A DNA stretch of 64,000 bases from Georgenia soli (GCF_002563695.1 NZ_PDJI01000004.1:1984001-2048000); one strand, 5' to 3'. Positions 25,437 through 34,475 are shown, counted from the first letter of the stretch. Numbers and translations are program-made. The notes: generated by a model from the letters alone, not told the origin.

Positions 25437-26648
25437 ATGATCGGCCCAGCCATGTCCAACACCCGCCCCGCTCCCCTGCCCCGCGAGATCTGGGTCCTCG
25501 TCTCCGCCGCCTTCGTCATCGCGATGGGCTACGGCCTCGTCGCCCCGGTGCTGCCGCAGTTCGCCCGCAGCTTCGACGTCGGGGTGACCGCCGCCTCCGT
25601 GGTGGTCAGCGTCTTCGCGTTCTTCCGCCTGGTGTTCGCCCCCGTGGGCGGGAAGCTCATCGGCCGCCTCGGCGAGCGCCCCGTCTACCTCACCGGGCTG
25701 CTGGTCGTCGCCGGCTCCACGGCGGCCACCGCGTTCGCGCAGAACTACGCCCAGCTGCTGATCTTCCGCGGGCTCGGCGGCATCGGCTCGACGATGTTCA
25801 CGGTCTCCGCGATGGGACTCATCGTGCGGCTCGCACCACCGACGGCGCGCGGGCGGGCGTCCTCCGCGTACGGCACGGCGTTCCTCCTGGGGAACATCGG
25901 CGGGCCGTTGGTCGGCGGTCTGCTCGGCGAGGCCGGCCTGCGCGTGCCCTTCCTCGTCTACGCCGCCTCGCTGCTGGTCGCCGTCGCGGTGGTCGCGGTG
26001 TTCCTCCGGCCGTCCGCGCTGCGGCGGCCGGCCGGCACCGCGCAGCTGCCGGTCATGCGGCTGGGTGACGCGCTGGCGCACCCGGCCTACCGGGCCGCCC
26101 TCGTCTCGGCGTTCGCGCACGGCTGGTCCAACTTCGGTGTCCGGGTCGCCATCCTGCCGCTGTTCGCCGCTGCGGCCGTCGGCGCCGGGCCCTGGGCGGC
26201 GGGCGCGGCGCTCGCCGCCTTCGCGATCGGCAACGCGCTCGCGCTCACGCCCGCCGGCCGGGCCTCGGACTCACGCGGGCGCAAGCCGCTGCTCGTCACG
26301 GGGCTGCTGCTGAACGGCGTGCTCACCGCGGCGCTCGCGCTGACCGGGGACCTCGTGCCGATGCTGGTCGTGTCGGCCCTGGCGGGCGTGGGCGCGGGCA
26401 TGCTCAACCCCGCCCAGCAGGCGACCGTGGCCGACGTCGTGGGCAGCGAGCGCACGGCCGGCCCGGTCTTCGCCACCTTCCAGATGTTCAGCGACGCCGG
26501 GCAGATCCTCGGACCGGTCCTCGCCGGCCTCCTGGTCGATCACGCCGGCTACGGCGCCGCTTTCGCGCTCTCCGGCGCCATCACCGTGATCGCGGCGCTC
26601 GTGTGGACGCGGGCCCCGGAGACCCTGGTGGCGCACAAGGCGCGCTGA
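25437..26648 (+). CDS. Major facilitator superfamily transporter
   Basis: 403 residues with twelve hydrophobic segments. The first (VLVSAAFVIAMGYGLVAPVLPQFA) and the loop GGKLIGRLGERPVYLTG fit the MFS motif A between helices 2 and 3; a second motif A-like loop is GRASDSRGRKPLLVTG. This suggests a drug:proton antiporter of the DHA1 type. Start choice is uncertain: ATG at 25437 or at 25452 (MSNTRPAP), neither with a good ribosome site. It is convergent with the dehydrogenase gene, 4 bases apart. Substrate is unknown. Confidence 0.85.
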   Translation: MIGPAMSNTRPAPLPREIWVLVSAAFVIAMGYGLVAPVLPQFARSFDVGVTAASVVVSVFAFFRLVFAPVGGKLIGRLGERPVYLTGLLVVAGSTAATAFAQNYAQLLIFRGLGGIGSTMFTVSAMGLIVRLAPPTARGRASSAYGTAFLLGNIGGPLVGGLLGEAGLRVPFLVYAASLLVAVAVVAVFLRPSALRRPAGTAQLPVMRLGDALAHPAYRAALVSAFAHGWSNFGVRVAILPLFAAAAVGAGPWAAGAALAAFAIGNALALTPAGRASDSRGRKPLLVTGLLLNGVLTAALALTGDLVPMLVVSALAGVGAGMLNPAQQATVADVVGSERTAGPVFATFQMFSDAGQILGPVLAGLLVDHAGYGAAFALSGAITVIAALVWTRAPETLVAHKAR

Positions 26649-26652
26649 GCCG

Positions 26653-27555
26653 TCAGGCGGACCGCTCGTCCACGTAGCGCTGCACCACCGAGCTGTCCAG
26701 GTCGCCGAGCCCCTGCTCGGTGATCGCCTCGTAGACCCGCTGCAGCACGGGCAGCTGCTCGACCGCCGTGCCCGTGCTCTCGGCCTCGGCGGCCGCGAAG
26801 GCGAGGTCCTTGATCATGAACCGCGCCGGGCTGGCCGGGGTGTGGTCGTGGGCCGCGAGGCGGGACTTCTTCACCTCGAGCACCCGCGAGCCGGCGTACC
26901 CGCCGCCGAGCAGGTCGAGCAGCCTGCCCAGGTCCAGCCCGGCTCGCTCCGCGATGACGCTCGCCTCGCCCAGGGCCACCGTGGCGGCGGCGACGATGAG
27001 CTGGTTGCAGGCCTTGGCCACCTGCCCCGCCCCGATCGGCCCGAGGTGCACCGCGGTGCCGAGGGCGGCGAGCCACGGGAGCACCCGGGCGACGTCGTCG
27101 TCCGCGCCTCCGACCATGACCGACAGCGTGCCCTCGGCCGCCCCCTCCACCCCGCCGGAGACCGGGGCGTCGACGACGGCGAGGCGGCCCTCCGTCCGGC
27201 CGGCGAGGTCGCGGGAGAGGCGGCGGACGCCGTCGGGCGAGCTGGTCGAGGAGACCACCAGGACGGTGGGACGGGTCAGACCGGCCAGGAGGCCGTCGTC
27301 GCCGTCGAGGACGTCGTCGAGGTCGGGCAGGTCCGGCAGCATCGTCACGACGACGTCGCAGCGTGCCGCGACCTCCCGCGGCGTGGCGGCCCAGACGGCA
27401 CCGTCGGCCACGAGCTCGGCGGCGGTGGACTCCCGGCGGCTGTGGACGACGAGGTCCACGCCGCGCTCGCGCGCCGTCCGGAGCAGGTGCGCGCCCATGG
27501 GGCGGCCCATCGCCCCGAGGCCGATGAGCCCGACGTCCGCCTGACGCTCCGACAT
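26653..27555 (-). CDS. NAD(P)-dependent beta-hydroxyacid dehydrogenase
   Basis: 300 residues from the ATG at 27555, with GGGAGGG upstream. The N-terminal Rossmann motif is GLIGLGAMGRPMGAHLL; the substrate signature VDAPVSGGVEGAAEGTLS is present, and the catalytic Lys lies in GAGQVAKACNQLI. This is the 3-hydroxyisobutyrate/tartronate semialdehyde reductase family. The exact hydroxyacid cannot be told from sequence, and neighbours give no pathway context. Confidence 0.88.
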   Translation of the reverse strand: MSERQADVGLIGLGAMGRPMGAHLLRTARERGVDLVVHSRRESTAAELVADGAVWAATPREVAARCDVVVTMLPDLPDLDDVLDGDDGLLAGLTRPTVLVVSSTSSPDGVRRLSRDLAGRTEGRLAVVDAPVSGGVEGAAEGTLSVMVGGADDDVARVLPWLAALGTAVHLGPIGAGQVAKACNQLIVAAATVALGEASVIAERAGLDLGRLLDLLGGGYAGSRVLEVKKSRLAAHDHTPASPARFMIKDLAFAAAEAESTGTAVEQLPVLQRVYEAITEQGLGDLDSSVVQRYVDERSA

Positions 27556-27622
27556 GCTGCCCTCCCGGTTCCCGTGGCCTGCCGGACGAGAGCCTAGGCC
27601 GTCACCGGGAGGATCCGGCCGG

Positions 27623-28744
27623 TCAGACCATCGTCGTGCCGAACGCCAGGCCCAGGACGTAGGTGACCGCGGCGGCGCCGAAGCCGATGGCGAGCTGGCG
27701 CAGCGCGCGGCGCAGCGGCGGCGCACCGGAGAGGACGCCGACGACGGCACCCGTGCCGAGCAGTGCCAGCCCCACCATGGCGGCGGCCACCGCGACCGCG
27801 GGCAGGCCGCTGAGCCCGAACAGGTACGGCAGGATCGGGATCACGGCGCCCGAGGCGAAGAAGCAGAAGCTCGACAGGGCGGCGGACCAGCCGTTGCCGA
27901 TCTCCTCGTAGGCGTGGACGACGGCGGACGGCGGCATCCCCTCCCCGGCGTGCACCTGGGCCAGGACCCCGGCCGCGTGCTCCTCCGCCTCGGCCGGCGC
28001 CATGCCCCGGGCGCGGTAGACGAGGGCGAGCTCGTTGGCGTCGACGTCGAGGGCGGGGATGGAGTCGTGGGCGTCGGCGTCCGGGATGGACGCCTCGAGC
28101 AGCTCGCGCTGGGAGCGCACCGAGACGTACTCGCCCGCCCCCATGGACAGCGCGCCGGCGAGCAGCCCCGCGACGCCCGTGACGAGCACGGTGCCGGCCG
28201 GGACGCCGGTGGCCCCGACACCGAGTACGAGGGCGAGGTTGGAGACCAGCCCGTCGTTGGCGCCGAAGACGGCGGCCCGGAAGGTCCCGGACATCCGGGC
28301 CCGGCCGCGGGTGGCCAGCGCGCGGACCACCTCGCCGTGGACGCGCTCGTCGGCGGCCATCGCGTCGGTGGCGTCCTCGTCGTCGGCGTAGGCGGAACGG
28401 GCCTCGGCGTTCTGGGCGAGCGCGAGGACGAACACCCCGCCGAAGGTGCGGGCCAGCCACCCCAGCAGGCGGGTGCGCAGCGCCCCCTTCCCGACCCGTC
28501 CCACCTGGTCACCCAGGAGGTCGCGCCAGTGCTGCTCGTGACGGCTCTCGGCGTCGGCCAGGCCGAGCAGGATCTCCCGCTCCTCACCCTCCCGCCGGGA
28601 GGCCAGGTGGCGGTAGACGGCGCCCTCGGCGCGCTCGTCCGCGAGGTAGCGCCGCCACCGGCGGACCTGCTCGCGGCTCGGCGCCTGCTGAGCCGGGGCG
28701 GCGGAGCGGCCCTCGCGCTCGTCGGGGGTTGCTGAAGGGGACAT
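27623..28744 (-). CDS. VIT1/CCC1-family transporter with N-terminal ferritin-like domain
   Basis: 373 residues from the ATG at 28744 (an in-frame ATG at 28753 is also possible). Residues about 20-150 form a rubrerythrin-like helical domain with Glu/His pairs (YLADERAEGAVYRHLA, ADAESRHEQHW, DERVHGEVV) that can bind iron. The rest is a VIT1/CCC1 domain with membrane segments and the motifs RAAVFGANDGLVSNLALVLG and SMGAGEYVSVRSQRELLE. Members export Fe2+ or Mn2+ to detoxify the cytoplasm. The ferritin-like domain probably senses or delivers the metal. Confidence 0.88.
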   Translation of the reverse strand: MSPSATPDEREGRSAAPAQQAPSREQVRRWRRYLADERAEGAVYRHLASRREGEEREILLGLADAESRHEQHWRDLLGDQVGRVGKGALRTRLLGWLARTFGGVFVLALAQNAEARSAYADDEDATDAMAADERVHGEVVRALATRGRARMSGTFRAAVFGANDGLVSNLALVLGVGATGVPAGTVLVTGVAGLLAGALSMGAGEYVSVRSQRELLEASIPDADAHDSIPALDVDANELALVYRARGMAPAEAEEHAAGVLAQVHAGEGMPPSAVVHAYEEIGNGWSAALSSFCFFASGAVIPILPYLFGLSGLPAVAVAAAMVGLALLGTGAVVGVLSGAPPLRRALRQLAIGFGAAAVTYVLGLAFGTTMV

Positions 28745-28762
28745 AACGACCATCGTGGCAGC

Positions 28763-28800
28763 CCGGTGGGATCCTCCCAACCAAGGGTCCGGTGGGATCC
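28763..28800. repeat. 12-bp direct repeat upstream of the VIT1-like gene
   Basis: CCGGTGGGATCC occurs at 28763-28774 and again at 28789-28800, 26 bases apart. It lies directly upstream of the transporter start and could be a paired regulator site or chance. Confidence 0.4.
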
Positions 28801-28979
28801 GACACTGTTCGCCGAGCCGAAGAATCCGCGTCATTCCGCCGAAAACGCCGGGGCGGGCAGCCCGGCGCGCGTGCGGTCGGGCGAGGTGACCAGGTGCTCG
28901 CGGTCCTCCTCGCCCGAGGGCGGCACGGTGTGGCCGCATGGCACGGCTGGGAGTCCGGCAGGCACGCGGGCGTCCACCG

Positions 28980-29594
28980 TCAGGGCCGCAGCGAGACGTG
29001 CTCGATCCGCCGCTCCAGTCCTGCCCGGACGCCGGCCCACTCCTCGGCGAGGATCGAGAACACGACCGTGTCGCGGAAAGTGCCGTCGGCGCGCCGCCGG
29101 TGCCGTCGGAGCACGCCCTCGCGCACGGCGCCGAGCCGGGCGATGGCAGCCTGCGACCGGGTGTTCAGCACGTCGGTCTGGAGCTGGACCCGGCCGAGGC
29201 CGCACTCCTCGAAGGCGTGGGTCAGGATTGCGAGCTTCGCGGCCGGGTTGACGGCGGTCCCCCAGACGGCCGGCGCATATGCGGTCCAGCCGAGGTGCGC
29301 TGACTCGTTGCTGAGGTCGACGTCGCCGAGGCTCGACGTGCCCACCAGCTCACCGCTGCGCCGGCGGACGGCCCACGAGACGCGGTCCGGAAAGCCGAGC
29401 AGGTGACCGGTGACGTAGTCGCGCATCCCGGCGACGTCTCCCGGCCGCCCGGCCGGCCCACCGCCGTACCCGGCGGCCCAGACGCGGGCATCGTCCAGGG
29501 CGGCGAAGAGATCCCGGGCGTCGTCGGCCGTCAGCGGCGTGAGCTCGACGACGGCATTCGTCAGGGTGACTCGTCCGGGGGCATGCGGGGGCAC
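28980..29594 (-). CDS. GNAT-family acetyltransferase, RimJ/RimL-like
   Basis: 204 residues. The sequence has the features of the ribosomal-protein N-acetyltransferase branch: VELTPLTADDARDLFAAL at the start, HLGWTAYAPAVWGTAVNPAAK in the middle and LQTDVLNTRSQAAIARLGAVREG at the substrate end. Cytoplasmic. It acetylates an amine on a protein or small molecule. The gene is divergent from rbsR across a 240-base gap that holds an unusual long inverted repeat and the rbs operator. Confidence 0.85.
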   Translation of the reverse strand: MPPHAPGRVTLTNAVVELTPLTADDARDLFAALDDARVWAAGYGGGPAGRPGDVAGMRDYVTGHLLGFPDRVSWAVRRRSGELVGTSSLGDVDLSNESAHLGWTAYAPAVWGTAVNPAAKLAILTHAFEECGLGRVQLQTDVLNTRSQAAIARLGAVREGVLRRHRRRADGTFRDTVVFSILAEEWAGVRAGLERRIEHVSLRP

Positions 29595-29663
29595 GTCGGC
29601 ACACTAGCCGCAGGCGACCCAGCGGGCGCCGGCCATCCGCCCCGCCCGGTTCCCCCCCTGTTT

Positions 29664-29728
29664 CGGTGCATGTTCGTTCGTCCCGCGCATGTTGCACCGG
29701 GCACCGGACGAACGAACGTGCACCGGAA
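29664..29728. repeat. Long inverted repeat in the GNAT/rbsR intergenic region
   Basis: GTGCATGTTCGTTCGTCC (29666-29683) and GGACGAACGAACGTGCAC (29706-29723) are complementary except for one base, and the match extends a few bases further outward. The 22-base centre contains GTTGCACCGGGCACC. The arms contain the repeated unit GTTC-GTTC. It lies between two divergent promoters, upstream of the ribose operator. A terminator for read-through, a regulator site or a mobile-element scar are all possible. Confidence 0.55.
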
Positions 29729-29774
29729 GTGGGGCCGCCGCCCCTTGACGGCGATCGTGACGCCGCTCATACTC

Positions 29775-29804
29775 GTGTAATCGATCCCATGGGATCGATT
29801 ACAC
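29775..29804. promoter_or_regulatory. Perfect 30-bp palindromic operator of the rbs operon
   Basis: GTGTAATCGATCCCA (29775-29789) is followed directly by its exact complement TGGGATCGATTACAC (29790-29804). Each half itself looks like a LacI-family site: TG-ATCGAT-CA with an AATCGATC core. It stands 31 bases upstream of the rbsR GTG. LacI-type regulators of ribose operons commonly act on their own promoter, so this is a strong candidate for RbsR binding and autoregulation. Confidence 0.85.
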
Positions 29805-29834
29805 AGACCGGGACAAAGGTGTCGGAGGAGGAAC

Positions 29835-30854
29835 GTGGTGCCGACCATCAAGGACGTCGCGCGCGCGGCGGGCGTCTCCACGGCCTCGGTCTCCCGCGTC
29901 CTGACGAACCACCCGGCCACGTCGCCGGAGATGCGGGAGCGGGTCCTGGCGGCCGCCCGGGAGCTGAACTTCCGGCCCAACGCCGTGGCCCGGTCCCTCC
30001 GCAGCACCGGCACCCGCACGGTCGGCCTCGTCGTCTCCGACCTGCTCAACCCCTACTTCACCGAGCTCGCTAGGGCCGTGGAGGACACCGCCCGGGCGGC
30101 GGGGTACTCGGTGATCGTCGGGAACGCCGACGAGGACCCCGCCCAGCAGGACCACTACATCCGCATCCTCCTGGAGCGGCAGGTGGACGGGCTGATCGTG
30201 GTCCCCACCGTGGACACCTCGCCGCTGCTGCGCGAGGCGGCGGAGCTCAACCACAACCTCGTCCTCGTGGACCGCCCGGCCGACGACGTCGACGCGCCCA
30301 CCGTGCTGGCCGACGCCTCCTCCGCCATCGCGGAGCTGGTGGACCACCTGGTGGCCGGCGGACGCACCGACCCCGCGATCATCGCCGGGCCCGAGCACGT
30401 GGGCACGGCCCGGGTGCGGCTTGAGCACTTCCGCGCGGCGCTCGCCGAGCACGGGATCGCGCTGCGCCCCGAACGCGTGCTGCACGGCGACTTCCGCGCC
30501 GCCTCCGGCCACGACGCGATGGCGGCCCTGCTGGCGGCCGAGCCCCGGCCGGACGCCGTGTTCGTCACCAACGGCTCCATGGCGCTCGGGGTGCTCCAGC
30601 TCCTCGCCGAGCAGCACGCCGCCGACCCGCTGCTCGTCCCGGACGACATCGCGCTCGCCGTGTTCGACGACATGCCCTGGTTCACGCTGCTGCGACCCAC
30701 CGTCACCGCGATCGCCCAGCCGACGGCGGAGCTCGGCGAGCGGGCCATGCGGCTGCTCCTGGCCCGCATCAACGGCACCGACCTGCCCGACGGCGACGCC
30801 CTCCGGTGCCGCCTCACCGTCCGTGACTCCACGCTCCCCAGGAGGTCCGCGTGA
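29835..30854 (+). CDS. rbsR: LacI-family ribose operon repressor
   Basis: 339 residues from the GTG at 29835, preceded by GGAGGAGG. The N-terminus is a LacI helix-turn-helix (TIKDVARAAGVSTASVSRVL) with the hinge helix RPNAVARSLR. The C-terminal domain is a periplasmic-binding-protein-like ribose sensor (VGLVVSDLLNPYFTELARAVE). It is the first gene of the ribose operon and overlaps rbsA by 4 bases. The perfect palindrome just upstream suggests repression of its own operon, relieved by ribose. Confidence 0.92.
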   Translation: MVPTIKDVARAAGVSTASVSRVLTNHPATSPEMRERVLAAARELNFRPNAVARSLRSTGTRTVGLVVSDLLNPYFTELARAVEDTARAAGYSVIVGNADEDPAQQDHYIRILLERQVDGLIVVPTVDTSPLLREAAELNHNLVLVDRPADDVDAPTVLADASSAIAELVDHLVAGGRTDPAIIAGPEHVGTARVRLEHFRAALAEHGIALRPERVLHGDFRAASGHDAMAALLAAEPRPDAVFVTNGSMALGVLQLLAEQHAADPLLVPDDIALAVFDDMPWFTLLRPTVTAIAQPTAELGERAMRLLLARINGTDLPDGDALRCRLTVRDSTLPRRSA

Positions 30855-32374
30855 ACACCGTCGCACCACCCACCGGGCCCGAGCTGCTGCGCGTGGAGAA
30901 CCTCGTCAAGGAGTTCCCCGGCGTGGTCGCCCTCGGCGGCGTCTCGTTCGACCTGCACGCGGGCGAGGTCCACGTCCTGCTCGGTGAGAACGGCGCCGGC
31001 AAGTCGACGCTGATCAAGTGCCTCGCCGGCGTCTACCAGCCCGACGGCGGCACGATCGTCGTGGACGGCGAGCGCGTCCACATCTCCTCGGCGGCCCACG
31101 CCGAGCAGCTCGGCATCGCGACGATCCACCAGGAGTTCAACATCGTCCCGCAGCTGAGCGTGGCGGAGAACGTCCTGCTCGGCCGGCCGCCGCGCCGGTT
31201 CGGCATGGTCGACCGACGGCGGATGCACACCCTCGCCCGGGCAGCGCTGGACCGGGTCGGGCTCGACGTCGACCTGCGCCGTCCGGTCTCCACCCTCGGG
31301 GTCGCCCGCCAGCAGCTCGTGGAGATCGCCAAGGCGCTCAGCCTCGACGCCCGGGTCCTCATCCTCGACGAGCCCACCGCGGCGCTGACCGACGCGGAGG
31401 TGGACCGCCTGCTCGAACTCATGGCCGAGCTGCGGGACAAGGGCGTCGGCATGGTGTTCATCTCCCACCACCTCGAGGAGATCCAGCGCATCGGCGACCG
31501 CGTCACCGTCCTGCGCGACGGCCAGTCGGTCGGCACCGTCCCGGCCACCACGGGCACGGACGAGCTCGTCCGCATGATGGTGGGCCGCTCCATCGAGGCG
31601 CAGTACCCGCGCCAGCAGCCGCCGGTCGGCGAGGAGCTCCTCCGTGTCGAGAACCTGACGAGCAAGGGGCACTTCGAGGACGTCTCGCTCAGCGTGCGCG
31701 CGGGCGAGGTGGTCGGGCTCGCCGGCCTGGTCGGCGCAGGCCGCACCGAGGTGCTGCGCGCGATCTTCGGCGCCGACGCCTACGACTCCGGCACGGTGAC
31801 CGTGCGCGGCCGCACGGTGCCGGGGCACGACGTCCACGCCGCCATCGGCGCGGGCCTCGGGCTCGTCCCCGAGGACCGCAAGGCCCAGGGGCTCGTGCTC
31901 GGCGCGAGCGTCGAGGAGAACCTCGGCCTGGCCATCCTCCGCTCCGCCACCCGCGCCGGGCTCGTCGATCGGGCCCGGCTGCGCGACCAGGCCCGCACCA
32001 GCGTGAAGAACCTGCGCATCCGCACGCCCTCCACCCGGGCCACCGTGAAGAACCTCTCCGGCGGCAACCAGCAGAAGGTCGTCATGGGCAAGTGGCTCGC
32101 CGCCGACCCGGCGGTCCTGCTCCTGGACGAGCCGACCCGCGGCGTCGACGTCGGGGCCAAGGTCGAGATCTACCAGCTCGTCAACGAGCTCACCGCCTCC
32201 GGCCGCGGCGTGCTGCTCGTCTCCTCGGAGCTGCCTGAGGTGCTCGGCATGTGCGACCGCATCCTCGTCATGGCCCAGGGGCGCCTGGTCGGCGAGCTCA
32301 CCCGCGAAGAAGCCACCCAGGACGCCGTCATGGCCCTGGCCGTCAAGGAAGTGGAGTCCTCCCGTGCCCACTGA
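30851..32374 (+). CDS. rbsA: Ribose ABC transporter, double ATP-binding subunit
   Basis: 507 residues with two ABC domains in one chain, as in all RbsA-type importers. The first has the Walker A motif GENGAGKST (about residue 42) and Walker B LILDEPTAAL. The second has a weak Walker A (GLVGAGRTE), the signature LSGGNQQKVVMGKWL and Walker B LLLDEPTRGVDV. The second site is thus probably degenerate in hydrolysis. The GTG start overlaps the rbsR stop. Confidence 0.95.
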   Translation: MNTVAPPTGPELLRVENLVKEFPGVVALGGVSFDLHAGEVHVLLGENGAGKSTLIKCLAGVYQPDGGTIVVDGERVHISSAAHAEQLGIATIHQEFNIVPQLSVAENVLLGRPPRRFGMVDRRRMHTLARAALDRVGLDVDLRRPVSTLGVARQQLVEIAKALSLDARVLILDEPTAALTDAEVDRLLELMAELRDKGVGMVFISHHLEEIQRIGDRVTVLRDGQSVGTVPATTGTDELVRMMVGRSIEAQYPRQQPPVGEELLRVENLTSKGHFEDVSLSVRAGEVVGLAGLVGAGRTEVLRAIFGADAYDSGTVTVRGRTVPGHDVHAAIGAGLGLVPEDRKAQGLVLGASVEENLGLAILRSATRAGLVDRARLRDQARTSVKNLRIRTPSTRATVKNLSGGNQQKVVMGKWLAADPAVLLLDEPTRGVDVGAKVEIYQLVNELTASGRGVLLVSSELPEVLGMCDRILVMAQGRLVGELTREEATQDAVMALAVKEVESSRAH

Positions 32375-33347
32375 GACCGCAACCGCACGGACCGAGACGC
32401 GCGAGTCTCTCGGCGCCCGGGCCCAGACGCTGCTCGGGCAGAACGGGGCGTTCGTCGCCCTCGTGCTCCTCGGCGGGGTCATGGCGTTCCTGAGCCCGGT
32501 GTTCCTCAGCACGCAGAACCTGCTCAACGTCGGTGTCCAGGCCGCCGTCGTCGCCATCCTGGCCTTCGGCCAGACCTTCGTCATCGTCTCCGCCGGGATC
32601 GACCTGTCGGTCGGGTCCGTCGCGGCGCTCGCCTCCATCGTGACCGCCTACACCGCCACCACCACCGGCGTGAACCCGGTGCTGGCGATCATCATCGGCC
32701 TGCTGACCGGCGTGGCCGCCGGGTTCGTCTCCGGCGCGCTCGTCGCCTACGGACGTCTCCCGGCGTTCATCGCGACCCTCGCGATGCTCTCCATCGCCCG
32801 CGGCCTGGCGCTCGTCCTCTCCGACGGCGTCCCGATCGCCCAGCCGCCCGCCGTCGCCTGGCTCGGCAGCACCATCGGCGGCTGGCTGCCCGTCCCTGTG
32901 CTCGTGATGATCGTCTTCGGCGGCCTGGCGGCGTTCATCCTCAACCGGACCTTCTCCGGGCGGGCGATGTACGCCATCGGCGGCAACGAGGAGGCCGCCC
33001 GGCTCTCCGGCATCAACGTCCGCCACCAGCAGCTGATCATCTACTCCCTCTCCGGCCTCTTCGCCGCCGTCGCCGGCCTCGTGCTCGCGGGCCGGCTCGC
33101 CTCCGGCCAGCCGCAGGCCGCCGCCGGGTACGAGCTCGACGCCATCGCCGCGGTCGTCATCGGCGGCGCCAGCCTCGCCGGCGGGTCCGGGCGGGCGTTC
33201 GGCACCTTCGTCGGCGCCCTCGTCCTCGCGGTGATCCGCAACGGCCTGAACCTGCTCAACGTCTCCTCGTTCTGGCAGCAGGTCGTCATCGGCGCCGTCA
33301 TCGCGCTCGCCGTCCTCAGCGACACCCTGCGCCGCCGGCGCGCCTGA
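32364..33347 (+). CDS. rbsC: Ribose ABC transporter permease
   Basis: 327 residues from a GTG that overlaps rbsA by 11 bases. It has eight to ten hydrophobic segments and the BPD_transp_2 family motifs: FVIVSAGIDLSVGSVAAL and GGNEEAARLSGINV, with VIGGASLAGGSG near the end. It forms the membrane channel of the ribose importer with RbsA and RbsB. Confidence 0.95.
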   Translation: MPTETATARTETRESLGARAQTLLGQNGAFVALVLLGGVMAFLSPVFLSTQNLLNVGVQAAVVAILAFGQTFVIVSAGIDLSVGSVAALASIVTAYTATTTGVNPVLAIIIGLLTGVAAGFVSGALVAYGRLPAFIATLAMLSIARGLALVLSDGVPIAQPPAVAWLGSTIGGWLPVPVLVMIVFGGLAAFILNRTFSGRAMYAIGGNEEAARLSGINVRHQQLIIYSLSGLFAAVAGLVLAGRLASGQPQAAAGYELDAIAAVVIGGASLAGGSGRAFGTFVGALVLAVIRNGLNLLNVSSFWQQVVIGAVIALAVLSDTLRRRRA

Positions 33348-33433
33348 CTCCTGTTCCCCGCACCTACCGAACCACCACCCCCCACCGCCCGGGAACGGAT
33401 CCCGGTCGCCCCAGAAGAAAGGAAGGGGTTCCG

Positions 33434-34393
33434 ATGAAGAAGCCCGCCATCCGCCTCGCCGCTCTCCTCGCCTCGTCCGCCCTGCTGCTCTCCGCGTGCG
33501 GCAGCGGCGGCGGGGGCGGCGGCACTGCCACCGAAGGAGCCGGCGGCGGCACCGCCGGGTCGGGAGGCGGACAGACCATCGGCCTCGCGCTCTCCACCCT
33601 CAACAACCCGTTCTTCGTCTCCCTGCGCGACGGCGCCCAGGCCGCGGCCGACGACGCCGGCGCGAAGCTGACCGTCACGGACGCCCGCGACGACGCCACC
33701 CAGCAGGCCGACCAGATCGCGAACTTCCAGACTCAGCAGCTCGACGCCGTCATCATCAACCCCGTCGACTCCGACGCCGCCGGGCCGATCGTCTCGCCGC
33801 TCATCGCCGCCAAGACCCCCGTCGTCGCCGTCGACCGCGCCGTCAACGGCGCCGAGGTGAACTCCTTCGTGGCCTCGGACAACGTCGAGGGCGGCAAGCT
33901 CGCCGCGCAGGCCCTCGCCACGGCCATCGGCGAGAAGGGCGAGATCATCGTGCTCCAGGGCGTGGCCGGCACCTCCGCCTCCCGCGAGCGCGGGCAGGGC
34001 TTCACCGAGGGCATCAAGGAGTTCCCGAACATCAAGGTCGTGGCCACCCAGCCCGCCGACTTCGACCGCGCCCAGGGTCTCGACGTCGCCACCAACCTGC
34101 TCCAGGCGAACCCGAACGTCGTCGGCATCTTCGCCGAGAACGACGAGATGGCGCTCGGAGCGGTCCAGGCGCTCGGCGCCCGCGCCGGCAAGGACGTCTT
34201 CGTCGTCGGCTTCGACGCCACGGAGGACGCCCAGGCCGCCATCAAGGCGGGCACGATGTACGCGTCGATCGCCCAGCAGCCGGAGGAGCTCGGCAAGGCC
34301 GCCGTCGAGGCGGCGCTGAAGCTCATCGGCGGCGAGCAGGTGGACAAGACCATCTCGGTGCCGGTGGTCGCCGTGACCAAGGAAGACCTCTGA
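33434..34393 (+). CDS. rbsB: Ribose-binding lipoprotein
   Basis: 319 residues with ribosome site AAAGGAAGG. The N-terminus is a lipoprotein signal with lipobox LSACGS, followed by a Gly-rich linker. The domain matches the RbsB family: IGLALSTLNNPFFVSLRDGA, VVAVDRAVNGAEVNSFVASDN and FAENDEMALGAVQAL. It captures ribose outside the membrane. A very stable hairpin follows the gene and probably boosts its product relative to the kinase downstream. Confidence 0.95.
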   Translation: MKKPAIRLAALLASSALLLSACGSGGGGGGTATEGAGGGTAGSGGGQTIGLALSTLNNPFFVSLRDGAQAAADDAGAKLTVTDARDDATQQADQIANFQTQQLDAVIINPVDSDAAGPIVSPLIAAKTPVVAVDRAVNGAEVNSFVASDNVEGGKLAAQALATAIGEKGEIIVLQGVAGTSASRERGQGFTEGIKEFPNIKVVATQPADFDRAQGLDVATNLLQANPNVVGIFAENDEMALGAVQALGARAGKDVFVVGFDATEDAQAAIKAGTMYASIAQQPEELGKAAVEAALKLIGGEQVDKTISVPVVAVTKEDL

Positions 34394-34420
34394 CCCGGAC
34401 CTGACCGCCGACCCTCATCA

Positions 34421-34452
34421 CGGCCCGCCGCGGCCCCGGCCGCGGCGGGCCG
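34421..34452 (+). terminator. Intercistronic hairpin between rbsB and rbsK
   Basis: CGGCCCGCCGCGGC (34421-34434) pairs perfectly with GCCGCGGCGGGCCG (34439-34452) over a 4-base loop. No T-run follows. In transporter operons such hairpins after the binding-protein gene protect its mRNA or end part of the transcripts. Confidence 0.7.
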
Positions 34453-34475
34453 CACAGACCCACGGAGCACGAACC

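Noticed and set aside
28831..29205. 124-codon frame upstream of the VIT1-like gene
   Set aside because: It overlaps the GNAT gene on the same strand in another frame and has shadow composition.
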